Assembly (NCBI GenBank): GCA_013398055.1
Contig: VZRS01000393.1
Coordinates: forward strand, 1 to 64,000
Origin: Ifrita kowaldi
Lineage: Eukaryota; Chordata; Aves; Passeriformes; Cinclosomatidae
Direction: 5' to 3'
Length of the DNA stretch: 64,000 bases
Both the position numbers and the translations under genes were made by a program. The notes beneath the pieces are model-generated. The model ran no database searches and was not told the DNA's origin. It saw nothing but the letters and a program-made list of their open reading frames with translations. This document shows, in pieces, positions 16,754-27,500 of the stretch (positions are counted from its first letter, which is position 1; each line of letters starts with the position of its first letter).

Positions 16754-16936
16754 CTATTCTGTGCTCTTCTGTTGTTCCTTTTCCAGATCTGCCTTTACTT
16801 TTTGCATTTGTTCCTACTGCTCTTTTTCCATTTCTGTTCTTGCTCCTTCCTCTTCTTCACTTCTTATGTTGCCTTTCTGCCTTTTTTGTTCTTTTTCCTG
16901 TGCAGATATCTCTTCTTGCCATTTTTCAGGAGGAAT
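16754..16936 (-). pseudogene. Coiled-coil exon with two in-frame TAG stops, KIAA2012-like
   Basis: Acceptor attcttgttcag right of 16936 and possible donor TAG|GTGGTT left of 16754 bound exactly 61 codons, phase 0 at both ends. The frame reads IPPEKWQEEISAQEKEQKRQ, an acidic/basic run, then EMEKEQ, TAG (codon 41), EQMQKVKADLEKEQQKSTE and TAG (codon 61). Coiled-coil composition continues past the first stop, so the stop sits inside former coding sequence. Both TAGs are one C-to-T change from CAG (Gln), common in this exon. The + strand ORFs here (16640-16984, 16650-16940) are Phe/Ser/Cys-rich antisense shadows. Confidence 0.5.
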
Positions 16937-17533
16937 CTGAACAAGAATGTCAACTTTAAGTGCATTATTAATTATATTCTGTAAATGATTATTTATCTAT
17001 TATTAACTGAGATTTGGAATTTCTGAAAGATATATGCTCTATGTACTTATTAAAGTTGTTTTGACTTCTGTGGGAGTTTTCCGGTCACTGTGGCCAACGA
17101 CACCTCTTTTCTCTATATGGTTAATGTTTTATATCTATATTTTTATAATTTTTTTTCTTCCAGTAGATACTTGCCTTTGTGATATCTGATGACTCTTATG
17201 CTAATTTGCTAGTATTTAGTGTCCCAAAATGTTGCTACTTAAGCTGTATTCTTGGACCTCTGTCAACTGTATATTTCTCCCTGTATTTTTTCTAAATGTT
17301 TTTGAAGTTGTAGCGAGGGAGGGGGCAGATACAGGGGTTTCCTCCAGCCCCAGAAAAGAGGACACTGAGGAAACAGGTACGGTCTAAAAAAGCATAAAAC
17401 TCTGTTAGCTGAATGGTCAGCTAGAGGATCACTGTGGTGAAATGAGAAAGCTACAGGCAGCCTGTATTTCTGGAGTTCTAAACTAGGACTGAGGAAAACT
17501 TTTCCAGGAGATGTAGAGATTTAAGATGCATAC

Positions 17534-17611
17534 CTGAACAGCCTCTTTACTTTGCTGTGTGGTGTCTCTTTTAAAGAAGGCATTGGGGAATGCTTCTGGG
17601 CTCCAGGTTTT
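17534..17611 (-). CDS. Candidate exon, KIAA2012-like (26 codons)
   Basis: Bounded by acceptor accagtctcacag and an excellent donor CAG|GTATGC on the minus strand. 78 nt, phase 0 at both ends, open: KTWSPEAFPNAFFKR then DTTQQSKEAVQ. It precedes the phase-0 coiled-coil exon at 16936 and can join it in frame. No family recognised from the peptide itself. Confidence 0.45.
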
Positions 17612-17639
17612 CTGTGAGACTGGTCTTGGATATTTACAG

Positions 17640-18570
17640 TCCTGGAGCTGCAGGTTTTGGGGCCCTTGCCTCAGTGGGCAGCGGGATGGGTTCAGCAGTG
17701 GGCTGAGGGATGGGTGGGCTGAGGGCTCGGCATGCCCCCGGGCTCCCTCCCACACCTCTTCCCAGCACTGCTGCCTTGGCCAACGGGCAGGAGAGTATCA
17801 AATTGGGGCAGGTGAGCAAACAGCCGTGGATATCTGGTGTGAGGGAAATGCCATACCTGCCTGTGTGAATGATGCTGAAGTACGTAAAAAACCAACACAA
17901 ATCCTATTGCTAGTGAGGGTAAAGGAGACGGGGAGTTACCTGAACTTGGCTACACCTGTGCTTGGGGTGAAAAATGAGCTGGGGCAGCTGGGGAGCTCTT
18001 TCTGGCCTGGGGCAGCCCCAGGGGCAGGTCTTGTGTGGAGCAATGCCACCTGTGAGGCTGTGGGATCAGCCGAGTGGGAGCTGGGGATGGGGGCCCTCAG
18101 TGCCCTGCCCCGGGACAGAGCCCCTCAGAGGGGGAGCTTCGCGACAGGGTGGGGATGTGCTGAGGGAGCTGGGAGAGCTCCTGTGAGGAGAGGGAGCCCG
18201 GTTGTCCCTCTGTGTGGCTGGGAGAGCTCCTGTGAGGAGAGGGAGCCCGGCTGTCCCTCCATGGTGGGCACAGGTGCCCTGAGGAGGCAGCAGCCATGTT
18301 GTGATGGTGGATGCTGGTGGCAGAGCTGCCCGGCTGCAACAGCCACAGCCAGGAAGGACACGCTGGGTAAGTCTTTGTTCTCTTGTTTTATCCTCATTTC
18401 ATGGGAGTTTCTTCAGCACATGTCCCTGCCAGCACCTGCAAGCACCATTTCTCATCTCCACCGCCCCTCTGCTCCCGCCTGCTGCTCTGTGGGAGCTGCT
18501 GGCTGGGGTGGCTGTTGGAGGCAAGATGGCCTGAGCCAGGGGAAAACTGGAATGCTGTGGATACTGTAGC
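17640..18570. other. GC-rich island with the longest ORF of the window
   Basis: GC content rises sharply compared with both sides, and with it the number of long ORFs on both strands. The longest, + strand 17559-18569 (336 codons), overlaps the candidate minus-strand exon at 17534-17611 and is rich in Gly, Ser, Cys and Trp without a recognisable domain. A consensus + strand donor GG|GTAAGT lies at about 18366. It might be a minus-strand repetitive exon, a non-coding RNA exon or a GC-rich insertion. I see no terminal repeats that would make it a named element. Confidence 0.4.
18169..18259 (+). repeat. 49-bp tandem duplication
   Basis: Two copies of a 42-nt core beginning ctgggagagctcctgtgagg and ending tgtccctc (18169-18210 and 18218-18259), differing at one base (cccggt versus cccggc), with a 7-nt spacer. 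The near identity implies a recent local duplication. Confidence 0.9.
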
Positions 18571-19002
18571 AATTTGTTCCTTCAGATAACAAACATTTCA
18601 GTCTAGAGGTAAATCTGGTCTTTCTGTCAATGTTTTTATATTTATGTAATTTCTTTTTTGTGGTGCAAGAAAGTGTCAGAATAAATCATAAATAGGACCC
18701 AAGTGTTGTGGTTTCATCTAAATCTCATAAGAGAATTTCCCCTATGACGTAACTTGGTGACTCTTCAAACCTGTATTCTTGGTCTTTCTGCCCTTCTTCT
18801 GTTTCTTGCTCCACCTAAGTTAATCAAATACACCAAGAATCTTATTTTGATTTTTCATTTGTTATAGTCAAAAAAGGTGCATCAAATGCATCATTGGGAC
18901 TGTAGTGGACTGTAGACAGAAAAACTGGGGAGAAAATATTAAGACCTTGATGCAGACAACTATTAACCCGGAACAGATGATCTTGTCCTAATCAACACTA
19001 TT

Positions 19003-19041
19003 GATGCCTTGACTGCTCTCCTAAGGGCTTGACTGCTCTTA
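19003..19041 (+). repeat. Short direct repeat
   Basis: cttgactgctct occurs twice within about 35 nt, separated by cctaaggg. A small slippage-type duplication. Confidence 0.6.
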
Positions 19042-20270
19042 GCTGTCTGTCTAGATTAAATGTTCACAATTGACTTAACCTCTGCTGGGGACAAATGGTA
19101 GAAGGCCATGCTATCCAGTAGAGAGAAGCTGCAGTATGAAACGGGTGAGTTGTGAGCTTTGTGCTGCCTCTGACCTGCTGGTTAACTTCGTGCAAGCTTT
19201 CTCCATCTCTCACAGTCTGCTGCCTACAGTGCAAGGCCAAATAAAATCCAACTTTCTTCTTCCAGGTTTGACCCTAATGCACACAGGCATGCCTAAATAA
19301 ACCACATTTATTGTAAGTGCATGCTCTAGTACACATACTTAGGGGTATTCCAGTTTACAGGTGAGGTCTGGAGAGAAAAAAAAAAAAATCTAGCTATTGT
19401 CTGCTTGTTAATACAATATATAATTCTTGACTTTTGATACAAAATAAAAAGAAAAAAAACCCCACCACTTCTGCTACTGTAAGTGTAGTTGAAACAATTT
19501 TGACTGTGATGCTTGATGTATCATGTTTGAGGCTTAATAATAAATTAGTTTTAATAACAGTTGATTATTACCACTTTCAAAAAATACTAAATAATATCTG
19601 AATACAAAAATTTTCCCTGATCTTTTATCTTGCAAGGAACTACCAAACAAAAGCATGGAAATAAAATTTGGCTTAAAATTGGGAAGTAATGAGGGCTGGA
19701 CCATCTCCTTCAATCTGTTTTGAAGAAATTGACGATGACATATTAAGCCTTTATATGCCCTTGCTATATCCCCCACTGAGATAACTAAAAGGTACATGCA
19801 GTAATCTTCAGCAAGATGCAAAGACATCAGTTTCTTGTTAGTTAACCCTACCCTAAGCGCTTATGATATATGGTGATAAGGGGGATCAATTTATCTCCTT
19901 GCAAACAGCAAAAGCTAAAGTGGTTGTGCCAATTTGTTAGTTACATTATGAGTTACTGGTAAGAGAATATTCATCTCTTCAGGATTTGCACACTAGGACT
20001 TGACCACAACTGCTGCAGTCCACTGTTGTACACTCACTGTGCTAGTGGGTCTGAAATTTCTGCATGAAACCTTAATCTGTGACATGAAGAGAACTTCAAG
20101 CTGCTTTGTGTTCCCAGTGATGTAGAATTGCTGAGGAAATGATAAAGAAAACAGTTTTTCTCTGTAAATTACAGTTAAGGATTTATGCTGAGAGCTAAAC
20201 CAATGACCACTGATTTGTGCAAAGAATTGCTGTTTGCCCTTTGAGAGTTGGTCTTTGTTTTGGCTGTTAC

Positions 20271-20473
20271 CTGCTCTCAGTGTTACTGCTTCTGCAGTTC
20301 CTTCTGGTACCAGGGAGGCTGTGTACTGTGCACTGAGACCTCCTGGTTCACTGTAGCCCTAAAACCACTTGTTAGACCGACAACTGGGGGAAAACTGATG
20401 GCATCTCAGAATATGCTTTGAGACAGAGCTTGTCCTCTGCTGCTCCAGCTGTGTTTTTTCAGTGCTGAAGGTC
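20271..20473 (-). pseudogene. Candidate exon with one in-frame TAG, KIAA2012-like
   Basis: Very good minus-strand acceptor (acaacctctccctag) right of 20473 and donor CAG|GTAACA left of 20271. 203 nt = 1 + 67 codons + 1. The frame reads TFSTEKTQLEQQRTSSVSK, a basic/Ser segment ending KWF, TAG, then GYSEPGGLSAQYTASLVPEG to the donor. The single stop is one C-to-T step from CAG. Two good splice sites around a long frame with one stop argue for a broken real exon rather than chance, but only weakly. Confidence 0.35.
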
Positions 20474-21621
20474 CTAGGGAGAGGTTGTAAGGAACAGTGC
20501 TGTTCTACCATTAATCAGTAGTGTCTGTACTTCTATGTACACATACATCACTTAACAGTTGACTGTATACAATTTCTGCAAGTGAGTGATTGTTTTGCCA
20601 CCTTAACTTTAGCCTAATGGTACAAAGCAGACTGAATCCATACCACAAGCCAGACAGCACTTAGTGTGTTGCTATCGGTGTCTGAACCATGACTGAAACC
20701 AGTCTTTAACAGAAATAGATAGTCAAAGACATTACAGGGGAAGAGGCAGGAAGTTTTGCTGCCTTAGGACTTACAAGATCAAAGCTGTTGTCAACTGGGT
20801 ATTTTCTTTCCTGCTCTCCATTCAGTGGTAAGTCTCCTCTTGTATACTGCTTTTCAGAGTTACTTGTTTTTATTCCAAATGTCTCCTACATTTCCTGATG
20901 GCTGGGAGATGTCAACTGTTGTTCCAGATTCAAGCTCTATATCCTGTATTTAAAAAACCGAAAGATCAGACAGAGTAACAATATGGTTAACAATCAAACT
21001 TTAGACTTCATTCCACTTAAGAAACCGCTTAGGAAGGTGCAGAAGCATCCTGAGGTTTTGTTTTACTCCTGCCTTAACCTCTCGACATGTTTTGCACATC
21101 TGTAAGCCCTGAAAGTCTTCAGAATACTTTGTCAGTACCATCTGACCAACAACTTGTGTAGCTGTAATGGCCTAGCAGGCAGCTGCTACTCTCTTTGGAG
21201 ATCACTTGTCTCCTCATTACTGAGGTGAGTTTCATTCTCTTTTGCTGCAATGAAGATGGAAAGACTCATTTGCAGGTGCTTTGCATATTTAGTAACGGTG
21301 AATATTTTAATAATTACAGTTTCATTTCTGTAATAGTTATCATCCAAAGATCTTGAAGTATTTTAGAAACTCATGGTCTGATTTTTATTTTTAGTTTAGG
21401 AGAGATGTGAAACCATAGCTTTCCGTGGCTTTAACAGCAGCAAGTGCTCTGTTTCTCTGAAGATCAAGCTACAAAAATTGATGTTTCACACTTTAATTAG
21501 TAAGTTCTATATGAATGTTCTGTGAAGTCCTGTTTGTTGTGTATTTCCAGAATATAGCTCTAAGATGTGTTTTTAAATCAATAGCATCGTTAGAAGAAAA
21601 ATGAAAGGCTTTATTTTACTT

Positions 21622-21987
21622 CTCTGGAGACGGCTCTGGGGAGACCTTAAAGAAGCCTTCCAGTACCTTAAGGGGCCTACAAGAGAGCTGGAAAGGGACT
21701 TTTTACAGGGCATGTAGTGATAGGATAAGGGAGAACAGCTTCAAACTGAAAGAGGGTAGGTTTAGATTTGATATTGGGAAGAAATTCTCTGCTGTGAGGG
21801 TGGTGAGACGTTGAAACAGGTTGCCCAGACAAGTTGTGGATGCCCCATCCATGGAACTGTTCAAGGTCCGGTTGGATGGTGCTCTAAGTAATCTGATCCT
21901 ATGGGAAGTGTCCCTGTCCATGGCAGGGGGGTTGAAACTGCCTGATCTTTAAGGTTCCTTCCAATCCAAGCCATTCCATGATTCTTG
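21622..21987 (+). mobile_element. CR1 LINE 3' end (truncated)
   Basis: Classic 5'-truncated chicken-repeat-1 tail on the + strand: ggagaccttaaagaagccttcc, ggggcctacaagagagctgg, gaagaaattct-ctgtgagggtggtgag, caggttgcccag, then ttccttccaatccaagccattcc and atgattc at the end. Only the 3' part remains and no reverse-transcriptase domain is visible. Boundaries are judged by eye. Confidence 0.9.
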
Positions 21988-22078
21988 TCTTAAGGTTAAT
22001 TGGTTTAGAGCAGGCAGTTAATTCTGAGAGGTGTGGAACTGAATGTAAGGATTTTGTATAAAGAGTTAACACTCTTAG

Positions 22079-22198
22079 GGCATGTAGATGTGGCTCCTAG
22101 AGACATGGTTTACTTGTGGACTTGCTAGTGATAGGTTGATGGCTGCACTAAATAATCTTAATGTTCTTTTTCAACCTAAACATTCTATGACTCTATGG
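22079..22198 (+). mobile_element. CR1 LINE 3' end, second short fragment
   Basis: Tail of a different CR1 copy on the + strand: tggctcctagagacatggtt, a diverged tggacttgctagtgatagg block, ttctttttcaacctaaacattc, and the terminal tctatgactctatg 8-mer-type repeat. It lies about 90 bp after the first copy. Confidence 0.85.
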
Positions 22199-22554
22199 TA
22201 CATTGCTCTTTCTTTTTTCTCAGTCCTAATTTCAAAATGCCCTGTAAAGCAATTAGATGCTGTCACAGTCAAGTGTTTTAATCTGAGGACTCGTGACAGG
22301 GGATCTGTGTGGGACTGTAGAAATAGGAGGCAATGCCTGTCCCTTCTCACTGTGAATATGGCCCTCAGAGGCATCTGTTCGGGGGCTACCATTGCTGAGA
22401 ATTTCCATTCAGATACTTCACTGAATTGAAGCATTGTGATAAACAATAACTAACCTAAGATGCCTGACTAGAAAAGGAACAAATGTAGTAGAAACCTGAG
22501 TCTTGTTTGCAGAAGTGAAAATGAAGTATAAAAACTTGCTGTCTCTATGTACAC

Positions 22555-22649
22555 TTTTATGTTTTTAGTAAAGTCTGTTGTATGGTCAAAGCGGGCTTCC
22601 AGTTGTGCAATACTGCATTTAATTTTTCCGTCCATTTGCTTGTCTGAAT
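22555..22649 (-). CDS. Candidate minus-strand exon
   Basis: Acceptor gatcttcacttttgcag right of 22649, then open frame DSDKQMDGKIKCSIAQLEAR followed by FDHTTDFTKNIK, to a moderate donor AAA|GTGTAC. The charged, helical look suits the same gene as its neighbours. No domain recognised. Confidence 0.3.
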
Positions 22650-22821
22650 CTGCAAAAGTGAAGATCAACTCTTGATCAGGTTAGGCCAGACTCAGATTTG
22701 TGCAGAATAATTTTCTTTGCTGATCATCTGTGCTGCAGCTGTGGTTCAGTGTCACTGGCCTCAGTAAATAAGTAGCCAAACCATAGGATGAGAGAATAAG
22801 TCTAGCTCTGAATTTTATGCT

Positions 22822-22846
22822 GGGGGGGGGGGGGGGTGTGTGTGTG
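22822..22846 (+). repeat. G15 run followed by (TG)5
   Basis: Fifteen consecutive G, then five TG units. Length-unstable and able to form G-quadruplex structures; the copy number may be inaccurate in the assembly. Confidence 0.9.
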
Positions 22847-24161
22847 AAAGGTGATTATGTTTAACTTTCTCACCCCAAAAAAAAGCTGGAACTTGATGTT
22901 GCAGTCTCTTTGGCTTCAGTTATGGATTTTTGACAGTCCTATCAAATTTAATATTCTTCAATGTATAGGATGGTTAAAAGAATTATTTAATATATCTTAA
23001 TAAGGATTAAATAAGGTTTAAGGTTAAAGACATACTAGAGGCAAAAGTGACAGTAGTATGGCCATGGGAGTGATAGGATTTCCCTCCTTTTTGGTGCTTT
23101 TGGGTAATATTTTAGAACTGAAGATTTGAGGTTCAGGTGTACTTCCAAATCTTTGAACCAGTATTGAGCCTTTAAATGGAATGATAATTTAAAAGTGCCC
23201 TGAAGTCTTATATGAGACAGCAGTAGTAAAGAGATTGGATTTTTTATTTAAAATCCAAGTTTGCTGGTGTTCTATCAGCAATACTGAAGTTGCTGGATCA
23301 ACACTGGTGATTTCAATTATCAGACATCAACGATTGGGTAAATTAATAATAAAAAGGCAAAGGGATTTAGAAACATCAATCTGTGTCCCTTCCTGACAAA
23401 GCCCCAGTTTTCTCACTAGGTTTAGCTGAAAGTACAAGAGAGTAAAATGTAGAGGTAAGCAATTCTTTAGCAGTAGCAGATTGTCTTCTCAATAGATATA
23501 TATTTCAAGGGCAGTACTTGGGAAATCCATACTAAAAGAATGAACTTCAGTCCTGGAGAGGAAAGAGCAGGATTTTCCTTGAAAAAAGCGAGCCGTTCTG
23601 CTTGGGGGTATTCAGCGTTTTTCCCCGCAGAGCTGGCCTTTGGTACGGGATGTTAAGCGCCAGCAGAGAGAGCCATTGTTTCAAGGATGTGTGGAAAGCT
23701 GCACAAGATGGTACAACTTGCTGGCAGGGCACAACGCTGAAGTGTTACTGTAAAAGCTTACAAAAATATTTTTAAGGAGATAAAAGAATTCTTGTAGAGA
23801 AGGGTCTTCACTTTCTAAAAACCCACTCCCCCTCCCCACAATATCTGGACAAATTTGCACAAGGTTCACCTAACTTTAAAGGCCTAGATCCAGGCCTCTG
23901 CTGTTTTTGTACTTCCTGCAACGTATAGGCTTTAATAACTCACCTATGGTATGTGCGGAGCTTGTCTCAAACGAACTTATACCGTGGGGCCAATCTCATG
24001 TGCCGTGGCATGTTGGTCAGGAAAGGGCAGAGAAAGAAAGACATTAATTGCAAATATGTAGTTATGAGTCTTGGAACTGATGTTGCATATGGTGGGGTTC
24101 GAGTTCAATATAACAACATGAACTGTTCTCTGTTACATTGTCAGTTGCTGTTGAGACTTAC

Positions 24162-24398
24162 AACAATGCACTGTTGCAAGTGACACATCCTTAGGTGGGG
24201 CAGTTGCTATCATCCTGCTCTGAGCTTGAGGACTGTGAGCAGTCCTTTTTGACATAAGACTGTTGCAAGCCCAAGAAGGAAGACGGCATTCCCAGCTGTT
24301 CTGCTATCCATGACTATTTGCGAAGCTGAAATGGGTCTATTTACTTTTGTTGGGGTATGTGTAGTTGCTCGACAGCTTCTTGGTCCATAAGCAAAACC
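24162..24398 (-). pseudogene. Candidate minus-strand exon, frame uncertain
   Basis: Strong acceptor ctgaattcttgcag right of 24398 and consensus donor GTAAGT left of 24162, 237 nt. One frame is open for 62 codons from the acceptor (contains PRSCRATTHTPTKVNRPISA) and ends at TGA. Another reads to the donor but contains two TAGs. Either the exon is frameshifted or the splice sites are coincidental. Confidence 0.25.
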
Positions 24399-24589
24399 CT
24401 GCAAGAATTCAGAGCCTGAACAAATCTCAACAGAAAGCTTGACTGAAGCTGAAATGTCTCACCTTGCTGCATGCTGGAAGCTTCCTGAATTCTTGATGTT
24501 ATGTGTTCTTAATTGGCAGAGGATCTCTTACTTCGCCAAACCTTCTACTCTGGGGGTAATGAAATCTGAAACCAGGCAAGTTTAACGTG

Positions 24590-27500
24590 GTTCTGAATTT
24601 CATCACAAATCACATCTCACACTTCTCATTTCTTGCCCGAGGGAGAAAAACTCCAGTATCTTTGTCTCCAGAAAGGCGGCAACGCCTGCATAGTTCCTCC
24701 ATGCTGGCCGATTTTATTGACTCAGTGATAATTGAGGAAGGAGTCAGATATCAGCTTCAGCTTGTGCGTGATACTGGCACGTAGAGCCCTGTACAACCTA
24801 AGGCCGGCCCTGATGAGACAGTGAGGAAGAAGCAGTGATGGCAGCATGAAAAACAGCATTTTGTTGACATATCTTACAGTTGTCACAGAGGTTAAAGTGC
24901 AGATGGAAGAGCAAGGAGACTACATACTGCTAAACAGAGTTCCTTCTTTACATATAGAGTACTGACTTAAGGAGGAAAACTTCAGGTATCCAGAATCAAC
25001 AATATATGCTAAGAAAAGCCAAACCTGTATTATGCAGGCTATGTAATAAAAATACCAAAATGGAGAGAAGACTTTAAAGATGAGAATTTTTTTCCAGTGA
25101 TGACCACAAGTCGGAAAGGAAACTTCCTGAGACAATGTGGGATTTTTTTGCATTTGTTTGATCCTTCAGGACCTCTTAAGCCTCGGATGAATTCTCACTA
25201 ATATTTTTACATTTCTCACTAATATTTTACATTTTATTTCTTATTTTTTCATATTGTAGTAAATATATAAATGACTTTTTCACAGACCTGACCAGCTTCA
25301 GAAAGTATCAGAAACAATAAAAGCACACGTGCTTGCTGCTCTGGATGCTTAGTTCTTACTGGTCTTAGGGGTTATGTTACTTCTGCTGCCTTGCTGCCCC
25401 CACGTTCCGCACTAGAAAAAATGCAGTACAAGTCTTTTTTTAGTAGTTACTGTCAGTTCTACCAGCCCTGCTGCTGCTTCTGTGGTCTCGTGCTGTCACC
25501 ACTGTGCCTCGACATGGATTGTGCGGAGTGGATTGTGATAATGCTAGGCATGATTCCAATACTAGCCCTAAATCTGTTTTAAGGTAGTGGGGGGTATGTA
25601 CAATAGATTTAACTAACGTCTTCCTTTTTCTTCTGCCTGGAAGCTGCACTACCTTCAAGAGCACTAGTAGTGAGAAAATTACCAGTGCTCATCTGGCAAA
25701 TGTGTAGTTGGGAGGGAAAAAGTCTATAGTTGTCTTGCACTGTATCTGCAACAGCGAATAATGGGAAACACTCATAGAATTACAACAAAGGGAGATTTCT
25801 CTTAAGTTATTTCGGATCACTGGGTTTCTAAAGCATCCCACAAGAACAGTATGGCCTATAATAAAAACTGTTTATTTACATTACTGGGATCCTGCGATAT
25901 TTTTGGCGTGTTGGGATGCACCTCATCTTTCTCACCTCTTTTTCAGTCTTTTAAATGCTTTTCACCTTTGTATGACCTTAATGATTTGAGATTTCAAATC
26001 TTCAGCAACTTTAGGTCCTTACCACAGTATCTGCGCTGCAGGAAATAGTACTTTGCCTTGAAAGATCTAGGAACTTCTTGGAAGGTTGTTGTAAGGAGAA
26101 GAAAAGGAAAAGAAACTAACATAAAAATGAGTTCTGTGGAAACAGCCCTGGAGGGAGTTTTCAGAGCTGGGATGTACAGTCGTTACAGGCTTACTAACAA
26201 GAAATTCCGTACGTGTGGAGTGCAGAAAAGAGAAATCAACTATGAGATGAAACCCATGCTGTGTGAAAAGGTGTGCTTTAGGAACTTCCCTGGTGTGAGC
26301 AATGGGTAGCCAGGAGAGTTAAGAGCTTTAGCTAACAAATGCTGGAGAATAACAGATAAGAGAATGAAACTCCCTCACTAATGCACTGGGCTGTTTTCTT
26401 TGGTGTTCAAAACAGCAGGAGAGAACTCACGTTGCTCAGTGTTAGCAGTTCTGGCCTGATACACACATGAAAGTTTTGTACATGTAAAGTACAAAAGGGA
26501 ACACGTGACTCTCTTCCATCAGTTTCCTTTGATGAACTTCTCTCTAATCTGTTCCTTCCCTCTTCTCTTGGACTTCCATATGCCTGAAGCTAGGCCTAAG
26601 TTACCGAATGCTGCATTGGTGCCAGCATGACTTTCTGTGCCTGATCTGAGGTGATGGTAGGAAGAGACAGAGCCTGCAGTGACCGAGCATCAGCAACTGG
26701 ACAGCAAGGATGTTATGTTTCACCCCACATCTTCACTTAACTGAGCTGTATGACAAGGCTGAGGGGAATCTTGGTGTCACATGAAGATCACTATTGCATA
26801 ATTTTAAGCATTTGAGCAGCGTTTCCTTGTCGTATGGGTGATGCTGAGCTTCCAGTAAGTCAGTTCCTTGGAATACTTACAGCAGTAAAAGCTCCTTAAG
26901 AGAAAATGGATCTGGCAACAAAAGCTCTGAACAACAGGTAACTGATCCTCTGCAGAAGGTAACAACAAAGGCATGTGAACTCAGTTAAGATTCTAGTCAG
27001 AGCACCAAAATTAAGTGGGGCATAGGAGAGTAGTGAAGGAGTTAATAAAGCTTTTCTGGTTCTTAGCAAGAAGTGGCTTTCTGATTTCATTGTTAACATT
27101 GCATGACAAACCCTTCTTGCCCAGTTATATGTGGTATCTGTTCTTTAATCCTGTTTAAGCAATGGAGAATTTAATTTCTGTTTGATACTTCAACCCAACA
27201 ACTAAGTTATTTTAAGACTCTAGTCCATGAAAATGTGCATGGGATGATAATATGGTGGCTATCTTTATAGACTGTTTTATGAGAACAAGAGGACAAAATT
27301 TGTTTTGTGGTGACTCTTCTGTTCAGAAAAGTCAAGGTAGATCTAGCTCTTTAAAAAAATATGAATTTCAGCTTTTGAGCTGCATTTGTAAAAGAAAATA
27401 ATGTGTTTTTTCTCAGAAATTGCTGAACAGATGAAGTCAAGGAAAAAAAGGGAGGGGTAAACTTTTTTTGATTCAAGTCTTGAGGAATTAAATTGAGCAT

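Noticed and set aside
16640..16984. + strand ORFs rich in Phe, Leu, Ser and Cys
   Set aside because: Antisense shadow of the purine-rich coiled-coil exon on the minus strand.
17559..18569. 336-codon + strand ORF as a real protein
   Set aside because: Gly/Ser/Cys/Trp-rich, no domain, overlaps a spliceable minus-strand exon, and GC richness opens most frames; kept only as an unusual island.
21703..21921. 72-codon minus-strand ORF
   Set aside because: Lies inside the CR1 tail; antisense of the repeat.
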